A stretch of DNA of 64,000 nucleotides, taken from Paraescarpia echinospica. Lineage: Eukaryota; Annelida; Polychaeta; Sabellida; Siboglinidae. Each line of letters starts with the position of its first letter. Position 1 is the stretch's first letter. The DNA lies in contig CM034544.1 in assembly GCA_020002185.1 (NCBI GenBank), forward strand, positions 37,415,862-37,479,861. Direction: 5' to 3'. The notes beneath the pieces were generated by a model that was not told the DNA's origin, ran no database searches, and saw only the letters and a list, made by a program, of their open reading frames with translations. This document shows, in pieces, positions 1 through 10,284 of this stretch. Position numbers and translations under genes: made by a program.

Positions 1-1128
1 TAATTTGTCGTCAAAACTTTGATTATTTTGGTGGCTGTAAAAGTTAATTGTCTGAGATCGACGCAAACATCAAAACTAAAACGAGTCATATAAAATGTCA
101 CTAAAGACAATCAACTGATTTGATGCGTCGAGTCGTACAAATTTGCGATGTTTTGACGCGACACTTTTGTACAAAAATTAAAAAGTAAACAACTGAGAAA
201 TAAACTCGATCAGCCACAACAAAGTGTCAGTTTCAGGGTGATCATATCGGGGTTATTTATGTTGGGGTAAAATGTAGTCAATTAGATAACATATGATAGA
301 GGAATGCTACAAAGAAGTATAAATTCTACTATTTAATAAAACTAGACGTGTACGTCTGTTACCAGAAATGTGTCAACCCTGGACATGCGTCCCGGATTGT
401 CCAACACACGTCCCAAATGTGTCGTCTGTGAGGCAACACTGCCATCCTGTCAACAAGAAACATTTTCTTATTAATTGTGTCAAGGCCCATGACAGACGCT
501 CACATCAACATAAGTTACTTGACAATGTCACATCTTTCAACTGTTGTGTGATATTGTATTCACCAAAGCTTGTATTTACCCTAGTGCTTTAAGGTGTCTC
601 AACAACTGGACAGAGACGTGTGACGGCGGCTCTCTCACCAAAGATGGCGTTGAAGTGAAGACTGAAAGCAAGAAGTATAAATTATATGAGTGATTCACCA
701 CTGTAAATTATATTCCTGAATTAATACAAATCACACAGTATCTAATTCACGACTCGTTAATTACATCATATTATATGTAGAAGTAGGGGCATGTCCGCAC
801 CTCGAGGCGTGTCTGCACACCCTATTATTGACACATCGCATAACATCTGGTTATTGGAAATGGAATCATGTCAAACAGTAGCGTCTAACCCCCAAATCGA
901 CCATTTGCATGTTCTATTTAATTAGAGTTCCGTAAGTAAATAGTTATGAAATAAAACGTTGTTTTCTCATATACTGTCATGTGTATTATATCAACAGTGA
1001 AGCGTGCATACGAATGTATAATTCCAAACTTCTTTTTAACGGTGTTGTAATAGTGGAAATACAGCTTACTTTCATAAGCATTTTCGAACAATTTGGAAAT
1101 GATCACGTGTTGGATGCTTGGGGCATGA
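1..1128. repeat. Left arm of a large inverted repeat
   Basis: This arm is the reverse complement of 17841-18967 with only scattered differences. The window begins inside it, so its true outer end is not visible. On the right side the match runs to 18967, followed by TAACT. If the element ends there in CT, as Polintons do, only about five bases of the left end are missing. A 74-codon open frame (368-592) is present in both arms but has no recognisable domain and is probably chance. The arm could be the terminal inverted repeat of Polinton element 1 or of a larger composite element. Confidence 0.8.
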
Positions 1129-3435
1129 CCCCACACGCCTGTGCAGATATACCCCACATGCTGTGAAGACATACCCCACACGCTGTGCACACATACCCCA
1201 CACGCTGTGCAGACATACCCCACACGCTGTGCAGACATACCCCACACGCTGTGCAGACATACCCCACACGCTGTGCAGACATACCCCACACGCTGTGCAG
1301 ATATATACCCCACACGCTGTGCAGACATACCCCACACGCTGTGCAGACATACCCCACACGCTGTGCAGACATACCCCACACGCTGTGCAGACATACCCCA
1401 CACGCTGTGCAGACATACCCCACACGCTGTGCAGACATACCCCACACGCTGTGCAGACATACCCCACACGCTGTGCAGACATACCCCACACGCTGTGCAG
1501 ACATACCCCACACGTGGTGCAGACATACCCCACACGCTGTGCAGACATACCCCACACGCTGTGCAGACATACCCCACACACTGTGAAGACATACCCCACA
1601 CGCCTGTGCAGACATACCCCACACGCTGTGAAGACATACCCCACAAGCCTGTGCAGACATACCCCACACGCCTGTGCAGACATACCCCACACGCTGTGCA
1701 GATATACCCCACACGCTGTGCAGACATACCCCACACGCTGTGAAGACATATCCCACACGCTGCGCAGACATACCCCACACACTGTGCAGACATACCCAAC
1801 ACGCCTGTGCAGACATACCCCACACGCTGTGAAGACATACCCCACACGCTGTGAAGACATACCCCACACACTGTGCAGACATACCCCACACGCTGTGCAG
1901 ACATACCCCACACGCTGTGCAGACATACCCCACATGCTGTGCAGACATACCCCACACACTGTGAAGACATACCCCACACTCTGTGCAGACATACCCCACA
2001 TGCTGTGAAGACATTACCCCACACCTGTGCAGACATACCCCACACTGTGCAGACATACCCCACCACACTGCAGACATACCCCACATCAGCCAAAGACATA
2101 CCCCACACGCCTGTGCAGACATACCCCACACGCCAGAAGACATACCCCACAAGCCTGTGCAGACATACCCCACACGCCTGTGCAGACATGGCCCCCACAC
2201 GCCTGTGCAGACATACCCCTACTACTGTGCAGACACGCTACCCCACACGCCTGTGCAGACATACCCCACACGCCAGCAGACATACCTACCATCGCCAGGC
2301 AGACATACCCCACAATCACTTCGTGAAGACATACCACGCTGTGAAGATACCCCACACGCCTGTGCAGATATTACCCCACACGCCAGAAGACATGCTACCC
2401 CACACGCCTGTGCAGACATACACCTACCACGCTGTGAAGACATACCCCACACGCTGTGAAGATATTACCCCACACGCCTGTGCAGACATACCCCACACGC
2501 TGTGAAGACATACCCCACACGCTGTGAAGACATACCCCACACGCTGTGCAGACATACCCCACACGCTGTGCAGACATACCCCACACGCTGTGAAGACATA
2601 CCCCACACGCTGTGCAGACATACCCCACACGCTGTGAATACATACCCCACACTCTGTGCAGACATACCCCACACTCTGTGCAGACATACCCCAAATGCTG
2701 TGAAGACATACCCCACACTCTGTGCAGACATACCCCACACGCTGTGCAGACATACCCCACACGCTGTGAAGACATACCCCACACGCCTGTGCAGACATAC
2801 CCCACACGCCTGTGCAGACATACCCCACACACTGTGCAGACATACCCCACATGCCTGTGCAGACATACCCCACACACTGTGCAGACATACCCCACACGCC
2901 TGTGCAGACATACCCCACACACTGTGCAGACATACCCCACACGCTGTGAAGACATACCCCACACACCTGTGCAAACATACCCCACACGCTGTGAAGACAT
3001 ACCCCACACGCCTGTGCAGACATACCCCACACGCTGTGCAGACATACCCCACACGCCTGTGCAGGTATACCCCACATGCTGTGCAGACATACCCCACACG
3101 CTCTGAAGACATATCCCACACGCTGTGCAGACATACCCCACACACTGTGCAGACATACCCCACACGCCTGTGCAGACATACCCCACACGCCTGTGCAGAC
3201 ATACCCCAAACGCCAGTGCAGACATACCCCACACGCTGTGCAGACATGCCCCACACGTCTGTGCAGACATACCCCATACGCTGTGCAGACATACCCCATA
3301 CGCTGTGCAGACATACCCCACACGCTGTGAAGACATACCCCATACGCTGTGCAGACATACCCCACACGCCTGTGCAGACATACCCCACACACTGTGCAGA
3401 CATACCCCACACGCTGTGCAGACATGCTCCATTTG
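1129..3435. repeat. 22-bp minisatellite array, left copy
   Basis: About 105 tandem copies of a 22-bp unit, GCAGACATACCCCACACGCTG plus T, with 23-bp variants (ACGCCTGT for ACGCTGT) and GAAGAC for GCAGAC variants. The unit has no stop codon in any frame and 22 is not a multiple of 3, so all six frames stay open and long artificial reading frames appear. The same array in opposite orientation sits at 16596-17840, which makes the array part of the inverted-repeat structure. Confidence 0.95.
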
Positions 3436-3690
3436 TCGGTGGTTATATGTAACACAATGTAATACATTTAGATATGTCAATTGCTTAGTGCGGGTACTTC
3501 TGGAAACGTCGATATTAGATACTACATGATGATTATTTATAATTACCGCACATAAATCATTCGCTGCTTCAATGTCCATTAAATTGTATCATGTCGGCCT
3601 CACATTTTGCCACGATGCATATCATTAGCCTATAGTTTAAACAACACTGCAACTGATCTAGGCTAATAGCTGGCGTGATTGCTTCAGGTG
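3436..3690. other. No gene seen
   Basis: Short AT-rich stretch between the minisatellite and the helix-turn-helix fragment. I see no coding region or repeat. Confidence 0.5.
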
Positions 3691-3691
3691 C

Positions 3692-3945
3692 ACAATGGTG
3701 AGACATTATAGGAAGAAAACCAACAAACAGTCATGGAGTGATGAAAACATGCGACTGGCTATTGAGCTGTGGAACAAGGGGGCGTTGGATATCGCCAGAT
3801 TGCGAAACAATTCAATGTGCCCTGGTCAACGCTGCGATGTCGCATAAAGAATAATAATTATAAACCATCTTCTCTGAGGAACAAGAAGACGAATTGTGTT
3901 TGTACATCCTCCGTATGGAAGAGGTCTTGTTTGGACTGAGCAGAG
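3692..3945 (+). pseudogene. psq-type helix-turn-helix transposase fragment
   Basis: Starts with an ATG and a short basic leader followed by the pattern W-S-D-E-x-M-x-x-A-I, typical of the psq/CENP-B-like N-terminal DNA-binding domain of pogo/Tigger/Jerky-like transposases. Around position 3780 the frame shifts, and the next frame continues with a recognition-helix-like stretch (QIAKQFNVPWSTLRCR). No DDE catalytic domain follows, so this is only the N-terminal piece of a dead transposase. It is related to, but distinct from, the fuller copy at 25198-27385. Confidence 0.55.
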
Positions 3946-4082
3946 ATGACATACGGCATGTTGCTTACCAGATGAAAACACAGGAAATAAATTCGTTATG
4001 CATAATGTTTATATTTGTTGTTTTTACTGCATAAGTGATGTTTCAGAAACCAATTAATTTTGTATCTACATGGGGTCAAATA

Positions 4083-4120
4083 AATGTTATGTTATGTTAT
4101 GTTACGTTATGTTATGCTAT
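4083..4120. repeat. TATGT pentanucleotide microsatellite
   Basis: Short run of TATGT-type pentamers with a few interruptions, immediately before the inverted host-gene copy. Confidence 0.7.
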
Positions 4121-4740
4121 TCCGCTAACTATGCAGTTGTTTGTGTTGGACTCCCCATGATAATTTACGTGTAGGGAAGGACATCACTGCAAATTCAACA
4201 CACCATTTTGTCTAGTGGTGTTGCACCACCAGCACAACGTACAACAAATAACCAATGTTGAAGTTGAACGTGTATTAATATCAAACACTGTAGAATGCAG
4301 TACATACCTTTACATGTCTTTGAAGTACTGTCATAAATTAAGGGTGACTTGCAAGTGTCATTGTCAGTCAGCCGCACATTCTACAACAAGCAAATAAACA
4401 TCAGTTGAGCAGTCATAACAAGCAACAGTAGATGACACAGCCATAGAGACAGGGAGAGGGTGAGAGAGTGGCACAGAGAAAGGAGACAAGGAGAGAGGGA
4501 GAGCAAGGCAGAAAGAGAGGAAGAGCGATGGAGAGAGAGGGAGAGCGAGGGAGAGAGAGGAAGAGGGAGGCAGAGGGAGGGAGAGAGACAGAGGGGGAGA
4601 GAGAGAGGAGGGGAGAGAGGGGAGAGAGAGAGAGGGATGGAGAATGATGGAGAGGAAAAGAGACAGACATACATAACATATAACATATAGCAGACATTTG
4701 ATTACCATCTTTCTGGTAGATGTCTAATGATAATTCCACC
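4100..4740 (-). pseudogene. Inverted copy of a cysteine-rich gene segment with GA-rich tract
   Basis: Reverse complement of about 53820-54440, including the purine-rich tract (4445-4660, GA repeats). It contains a pseudo-exon at 4308-4380 on the minus strand, bounded by an acceptor (TTGTAG) and a good donor (GTATGT). The exon is 73 bp, whereas its counterpart at 54156-54257 is 102 bp, so about 29 bp are deleted and the frame is broken. The corresponding donor in the other copy has mutated from GT to CT, so neither copy is fully intact. The encoded pattern is a small repeat of spaced cysteines of EGF/furin-like type. Confidence 0.6.
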
Positions 4741-4879
4741 TCGATCCGAGAAGTCTCGCGGGAATAACCCTATCCTGTCGCCCCTTATACTAACATATCA
4801 TAACAATTTATGACACATTATTGTCAACTTCTGTGTAGTGGACTGAATGGAACAGTGTACACCAAGCCTTAGAGAGACG

Positions 4880-5300
4880 ATGATCTCGCTGACTGCAGAT
4901 CCTTCACTCAGTTCACATGCAGTGCATTGAGCAAGACACGTGGTTCTGCAACTGTCAACAATGCAAGGCATCAACTCTTCTCCAATGGCAGTCATCAACG
5001 ACCCAGGCCGCCCTCTTCGAGCATATCAAGAGGTATTTGTTCCAAGCCTCTTTTATGTGGAAGCAGTCAACAGCTTGCCACCAGGCAATCGCTGTGTTTG
5101 GTCAATAGGGATTTTAGCAGGATGAGCGCAGCAAGCAACGGCATCCTTTCTGGACCACTCTCGCCGACGCAAGTATGGCTTGTGCCCTACTCCTACATGG
5201 TGGATGCACGAAACGTGCAAGGGCAATTGAAAGAACTGCAGGGCAGGCCTTCATTGCATGTCATTGTGCAAGAGCGAGAGTGGCTGCCTAAACAATGATG
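4880..5300 (+). pseudogene. Fragment of a transposon-associated CXC-type ORF
   Basis: One frame reads TQAALFEHIKR followed by a Q-A-x-x-x-W-x-Q pattern. A second frame further on reads WTTLADASMACALLLH followed by spaced Cys. Both resemble a family of transposon-associated invertebrate proteins that carry an 'AALxxHxKRAxYQAGxxW' stretch and then a cysteine-rich tesmin/CXC-like region. The frames do not join, so this is a decayed fragment. The repeat array at 49151-50365 seems to come from another part of the same protein family. Recognition is from memory of the pattern only. Confidence 0.4.
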
Positions 5301-5820
5301 GCAAAGATGCTAACCATTGAACCTCTACTAATGGATAGAAGGATGGTCAGATGATGGATGCTATTGTTTAGGAACATTCATTGTAGGTTTCGTTTCGACC
5401 CATTGAAGCAATGATTCTGAACTATTTTAAAATTAAATCTTCACAATAACGGTTGAAACAAAATATCATTGAATTTGTGTATCTAACTGACATATCATTG
5501 CTATTTCTAGAATAATATAATTACTATGAACTGGTTTACATTCCCAGTTGTACATAATCTGATGCTTCTGTAATAAATGACGACATTGATCTTCACCTTG
5601 ACCTTCATTATATCAACTCCATTGCATCTTTCAGTATCGGTTTTGAACATAATAATAAAAAATATACCCCTGTTCACACAGTAAGATCAATTGAATCATC
5701 AACAGATACATAGATTTTGGTGCATTTATGAGCAAATTTGACCTTTACCTTGACTGAAGTGACATTTAACCCATATATTTAAGAAAACACAGGAAATGAA
5801 TTTGTTATTCTCGAAAACGC
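5301..5820. other. No gene seen
   Basis: AT-rich intergenic sequence; nothing recognised. Confidence 0.5.
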
Positions 5821-7490
5821 CTAAAAGTGGTCTCATTTATGGTGCTACTACTTTTGGTTCTCGAGTTATTGCACAACCTTTCTCCGGACAGTGGCCATCT
5901 TGGTTTTGTCCCATATGACCGTCACATAGGGGGCTCAGCTTGGCCTCTACGGAAAAATTAAATGTCACAGCCATATATAATGCTGGTCCAAAAATGGTGT
6001 TTGTGGAAAGATGTGAACAATTAAAACGATTAAGCCCCCTGACTATAGGCCTGGTACAATCTATCAAGGCGGGTAGGATGCACGAATTTGGGATGGGCTC
6101 AGCTCAAAATGAACTGCATTTTAAAAGGGGTAGGATCCAAGTGTTGCACATTTGGGGTTGGGTCCATCCTCAGTGTTCAACATTACGACAAAATTAATTT
6201 TGTGTACAAAATGTGCATTAAATTTACGTGCAAATGATTGGAGAATAGAACAAATTCCTGTGAACAAGAATGTTCAAGACAACTAGGAGGCATTGATCTG
6301 TGCTGTGAAGATGTCAAAAACAATTTCTTCAGGCCAATAAGAAATAAACATTCCCGTAATTTAACAGCATGATATTAGGTCGGGCGGCAAAGATTTGTTT
6401 TCCCTCATGCTGCTTGGATTGATACAGCTAAGCTAGTCAATTATTATATCTGTTAACTCTCCCGTGAAATCTGGGAGTCGTCCGGAATTTAGGTAAATCT
6501 CCCGGATTTTCTCTCGAAATCTCCAACAGCACCCCCCATCTACGAGATAGCGCGACACCATGGGAGATGTGCCAATACGTGCTGAACCACTAAATTTCGA
6601 GAAAAAAAATCTCCAATAACACCCACCCCAATCTTCTTATGTCAAGATCCGAGATATATGGGAAGCATGCTGAACCCCTGAGGAATCTCCCGGATTTCAA
6701 CAAAAAAGTTGGCAGGTAAAAATTATATATTTTCCTTGTCATGTTGTAAGAACTTCTAGGGTCAGGTATGTTTAAAGTGTCAGACGAGTATCCAAAAATA
6801 AAAATAAATTATTCTGGTATGACTTAACCATGGGAGTAGTTATCTTTAGACACATCTGCCCGATTCACAGTGTGAACGTCGTTGTCTATTAATTGCTCTC
6901 ACACAGAATGCAATATTTACACTTGTCTTTGACGCGAATAATACAGATGGCGTATTGCACACAACAATGTAATCCACTTACTTGAACATGTAGTGCCATC
7001 AAACATATAACCATACTAGCATGTCGTACATTGATCAGCAATGGTGCAGGAATCACAGATGTCAGCAAAAGCTGAAAGCAGAAGAACTTGGCATTACACC
7101 CAGAAGTGTATGTGGTTCACAGAAACACTGCGACGTCTCAGCATCCCTCGGTTCCACTGCGACATACATCAAGAAGGCTGCATGTTTATCTGCAAGGCAA
7201 CCGGATAACATTTACATGTGTCCGATGTACAGCTCGTCTTTGTTCTGCAATGTAGAATATATTAACTGTGTGATATATATTTCAATATGCATTTGCAGCA
7301 CAGTATTTTAATTTTGTGAATGCATTGTACTATTCCGCTAACAATGCAGTTTTATTGTGTTGGACACCGCATGATAATTTACGTGTATGGAAGGACATCA
7401 CTGCAAACTCAACACACCATTTTGTCTAGTGGTGATGCACCACCAGCACAACGTACAACAAATAACCAAAGTTGATGTTGAACGTGAGTA
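5820..7490 (-). pseudogene. Inverted copy of 54290-55950 with a dead cysteine-rich exon
   Basis: This block is a diverged reverse complement of about 54290-55950. On the minus strand a 90-bp pseudo-exon lies at 6982-7071, flanked by a polypyrimidine acceptor (TTTCAG) and a perfect donor (GTAAGT). Its counterpart at 54709-54798 is open, but here a TAG interrupts the frame. The exon encodes C-x3-C-x2-C-x5-C-x2-C spacing. The rest is intron-like sequence. The block lies inside the large inverted repeat, next to Polinton element 1, so it is either a captured host segment or a host duplication that the element inserted beside. Confidence 0.6.
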
Positions 7491-7539
7491 GTAAAGGAGG
7501 TCCCTTACCGCGCAGGGTGTCGCGCCGCGGAGCAAGAGC

Positions 7540-7645
7540 AAAGTACCCGGATGTAGGTCAAGGTAAAGCACCCGGATGTAGGTCAAATGTCAAGTACCCG
7601 GATGTAGGTCAAGGTCAAGTACCCGGATGTAGGTCAAGGTCACGT
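7540..7645. repeat. Four tandem 25-bp repeats
   Basis: Four copies of a unit built on ACCCGGATGTAGGTCAAGGT, slightly diverged, directly before the next repeat cluster. Their position upstream of the element 1 gene block suggests a regulatory or subterminal role, but this is only positional inference. Confidence 0.8.
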
Positions 7646-8092
7646 GGCGCCCCCTACCGGAATTTTTCGGAACTAGAATAGCACGCCACCTAGCGGATTT
7701 TCCGGAACTAAAATATTTCCCCGCCAAAACTGAAAAAGCGCCCCCTGGCGGATAGTTGGTGAACTAATTATTTCCCGCCAAAACCAAAATAGCTCCCCTG
7801 GCGGATAGTTGGTGAACTAAATAGCGCCCCCTGGCGGATAGTTGGTGAACAAAAATATTTCCCGCCAAGAAATAATTTCCCCCCATAACTAAAACAGCTC
7901 CCCCTACCGGAATTTTTCGGAACTAAAATAGCGCCACCTGTCGGATAGTTGGTGAACAAAATTATTTCCCGCCAAAACCAAAATAGCTCCCCCTGGCGGA
8001 TAGTTGGTAAACTAAATTATTTCCCGCCAAAAAAAAAATTCCCGCCAAACTAAAACAGCGCCCCCTATCGGAATTTTTCGGTACTAGTTATA
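7646..8092. repeat. Diverged 45-60 bp tandem repeats
   Basis: Around nine imperfect units containing CCCCTGGCGGATAGTTGG and TTTCCCGCCAAAA, alternating with ACCGGAATTTTTCGGAACTA. Spacing is irregular. No protein is encoded. They sit about 400 bp upstream of the first TATA box of element 1. Confidence 0.75.
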
Positions 8093-8470
8093 CAAGTGGT
8101 GTCATATTGTGCACAAGTTGTAAACTAAATGTTCTAGTACTGCAAATATTCGTGTCTATTGCACGCTTGCGTGCAATAGAGCCCCCTGACGGGTACATCA
8201 CGAACTACAAACATCATCCCCTAGTGGACAAGTGAGCGAACCACATATGAGTACTGCAAATATTCGTGTCTCTTGTTTTTTCTCGTCCATAAACACCTGG
8301 TGGATATATAATCATCAACTGAAAGCACCCCTGTTAGATAAGTGGTGAACTAAATAACTACTCAGCAGTCCGCGCTTGTGTACATTCTACTCAGCAGTCC
8401 GTGCTTTTGAATTTTCTACAATCCGTGATCTTTCGGCACGCCCACGTGACTTTTCGGCACATTCTCTAAC

Positions 8471-8480
8471 TATATAAGCG
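8471..8480 (+). promoter_or_regulatory. TATA box of element 1 RPA-like gene
   Basis: TATATAAGCG lies 72 bp before the ATG at 8543. About 28-30 bp downstream is TCATTC, an initiator-like start. The identical ten bases TATATAAGCG occur in front of the first + strand gene of element 2 (29884-29893), which supports a real promoter shared by the two elements. Confidence 0.6.
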
Positions 8481-8542
8481 CAGTGTTTTGCCAATCGGAC
8501 CGTCATTCGTATCACGACGACAGCACTGTTAACATCATCATC

Positions 8543-9109
8543 ATGTTGAAGACACCCTACTACCGACCTCGCAATGCGGCAGACTCGAGCGACGAGGACG
8601 AGCCGACGAGCCGGCCCATCATGCCGGTGATCAACCGTCCTTCCGTGCCGTCGGAACCAGACGTCGTGGACGTCGTGGACATCTCGGCTCTAGAAGCAAC
8701 GGTAAGCGCCGACGCCGTTATCAAGATCAGAGGGCTCCTCATCGATAGAGTACGCCAGCACACTCCCTTGTACATCGGGTGCAGGTACTGCAAGAAGCGT
8801 ATGATTACCGACGATAGGGGACATTTGCAATGCGAACGACACGGTTACGTTGCTTCTGACGTGCATTTCGTGGTGCGCATGTGCTTTGTCGAGACAGCGA
8901 CGGGTCGATCTATATGGCTGACTTTATTCGACCAGTGTATGGCTCCTCTCCTTGACGTGAATGCCGAGACGTTTGCTGGTATGGACGAAACGATGCAGAC
9001 TTACAAACTGAACTCGTTGACGGGAACTCGTGTGTCTCTCACCATAAAGAAAACTCGACGAGATACTTACACAAACGTCAACGTCACTCGCGTGGAGGTG
9101 ATACACTAG
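8543..9109 (+). CDS. RPA-like ssDNA-binding protein (OB fold with zinc ribbon), element 1
   Basis: A 188-residue protein; I choose the ATG at 8543 because the open frame upstream has no ATG. Residues 1-53 are acidic and probably disordered (SSDEDE). The rest matches the C-terminal DNA-binding domain of replication protein A (Rep_fac-A_C family): IGCRYCKKR and LQCERHG supply zinc ligands (CxxC...CxxH), then a beta-rich segment and IWLTLFDQCM. The expected role is binding single-stranded DNA during PolB-driven replication of the element in the nucleus. A homologue is at 43860-44630 in element 2. The codons GTA AGC at 8702-8707 double as a consensus splice donor (see the alternative product). 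The gene is intact. The family assignment rests on motif pattern, not on a search. Confidence 0.65.
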   Translation: MLKTPYYRPRNAADSSDEDEPTSRPIMPVINRPSVPSEPDVVDVVDISALEATVSADAVIKIRGLLIDRVRQHTPLYIGCRYCKKRMITDDRGHLQCERHGYVASDVHFVVRMCFVETATGRSIWLTLFDQCMAPLLDVNAETFAGMDETMQTYKLNSLTGTRVSLTIKKTRRDTYTNVNVTRVEVIH

Positions 9110-9692
9110 GCTCCGTATCCTGTTTCAGCCTCTCTCTGCTGTCATCCCTGCCGATGTGACAACTTCCGCCGACACGACCGGTGTGATAACTTCCGCTCCT
9201 GACGATGTGGCAATTTCTACTCACGCAAGCAATGTGATAACTTCCGCTCCTGACGACGTGACAATTTCTACTCACGCAACCAATGTGACAACTGCCGCTC
9301 CTGTCGCCACTGGTCCGAACTTTACGCTTGAGTTTCCGGCAATGGAAATGAAGAAGACGATTGCACGTCACATAGCATGTGCCATCGTTGAACTCTCGAG
9401 ACGACAGTGTCTCGCTTGCGAGATAGACGATCCTAGTCAATTTCATCACGATTGTATGTTACCTGATGACATTCTAATTTATATGCACTTTGACGAGGCT
9501 GTGGAGGCCATTAATTCGACTGCAGTGATGAAAGACTGGTTGTGTGTTTTGTTAGACGCGGGTTTGAAGCTATCCGACCTGACGTCCGATCACTTGTGTG
9601 CTATCGGGAGTTGGTTGCAAGAACCGTTTTCAGAGGAGTGGCGAAACAAATTAAAGCAAATTGTTCTGGCAGTAATGGAGGATGATCTGTAA
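8543..9692 (+). CDS. Predicted spliced product sharing the RPA-like N-terminus, element 1
   Basis: Predicted exons are 8543-8701 and 9129-9692. The donor ACG|GTAAGC at 8702 is at codon phase 0. The acceptor is CCTGTTTCAG ending at 9128, 19 bases after the RPA stop, and the second exon begins in phase 0. The second exon has no ATG near its start (its first usable start would be GTG), so it needs an upstream exon. The joined product would be about 240 residues: the acidic 53-residue leader, three 17-residue Ser/Thr-rich repeats (TSAPDDV core), then a conserved segment with CLACEIDDPSQFHHDC, a likely metal-binding motif. The same arrangement exists in element 2. A polyadenylation signal AATAAA is at 9779. 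Function unknown. Confidence 0.55.
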
Positions 9693-9778
9693 ATCTGTCT
9701 TGTGGTTTTATGAGACCTTCAGTGACATTAATTCGACTGCAGAGAATGGAGTGCGACCTGTAAATACGTTTGTGTTGT

Positions 9779-9784
9779 AATAAA
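9779..9784 (+). terminator. Polyadenylation signal
   Basis: AATAAA, 87 bases after the stop codon of the exon ending at 9692. Confidence 0.5.
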
Positions 9785-9866
9785 ATGTGCAAACCTTATC
9801 TTGCGTCTTTTTTCGTGTCTTACACTTCACAAGTAAAGGTACTCGTCTAAGTCCCGATTAACAAAT

Positions 9867-10152
9867 CACTCACTCACTCACTCACTCACTCACTCACTCA
9901 TCCTTCATGTCTGTTCACTCACTCACTCATCCTTCTTGTCTGTTCACTCACTCACTCACTCACTCACTCACTCACTCACTCATCCTTCGTGTCTGTTCAC
10001 TCACTCACTCACTCACTCACTCACTCACTCACCCTGCGTATCTGTTCACTCACTCACTCACTCACTCACTCACTCACTCACTCACTCACCCTGCGTATCT
10101 GTTCACTCACTCACTCACTCATTCAATCACACAAGCCCTCACTCACTCACGC
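9867..10152. repeat. CACT/CTCA tetranucleotide microsatellite
   Basis: Long run of ACTC-type tetramers interrupted four times by short spacers such as CCTTCGTGTCTGTT and CCTGCGTATCTGTT. The open frames through it are low-complexity artefacts. Confidence 0.95.
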
Positions 10153-10284
10153 CCTCCCTTCGTCGCTTTTCTAACATTTTATCTTTTCAACATGTTACCG
10201 TGGTAACATTTTCGTATTTTAGTGCGTTCAATTCATCTCGCCATTCATTTCATTGCTTGCACTTGAACCACAAACACCTACATC

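Noticed and set aside
368..592. 74-codon frame present in both arms of the large inverted repeat
   Set aside because: Two copies are conserved because the arms are near-identical, not because of demonstrated coding constraint; no domain recognised.
1129..3435. CRISPR-like array
   Set aside because: Units are directly adjacent with no unique spacers, and the context is a eukaryotic genome.
918..3579. Many long overlapping open frames (up to ~430 codons) on both strands
   Set aside because: They are produced by the 22-bp minisatellite, which has no stop in any frame; the 22-residue periodic translation is just three units read through. The same holds for 16596-18047.
4364..4739. Ser/Leu/Pro-rich or Arg/Glu-rich proteins in the GA/CT tracts (also 53817-54155)
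   Set aside because: Low-complexity translation of simple sequence.
9907..10206. His/Ser/Leu/Thr repeat proteins in the CTCA microsatellite
   Set aside because: Tetranucleotide repeat translated in several frames; no conserved sequence outside it.
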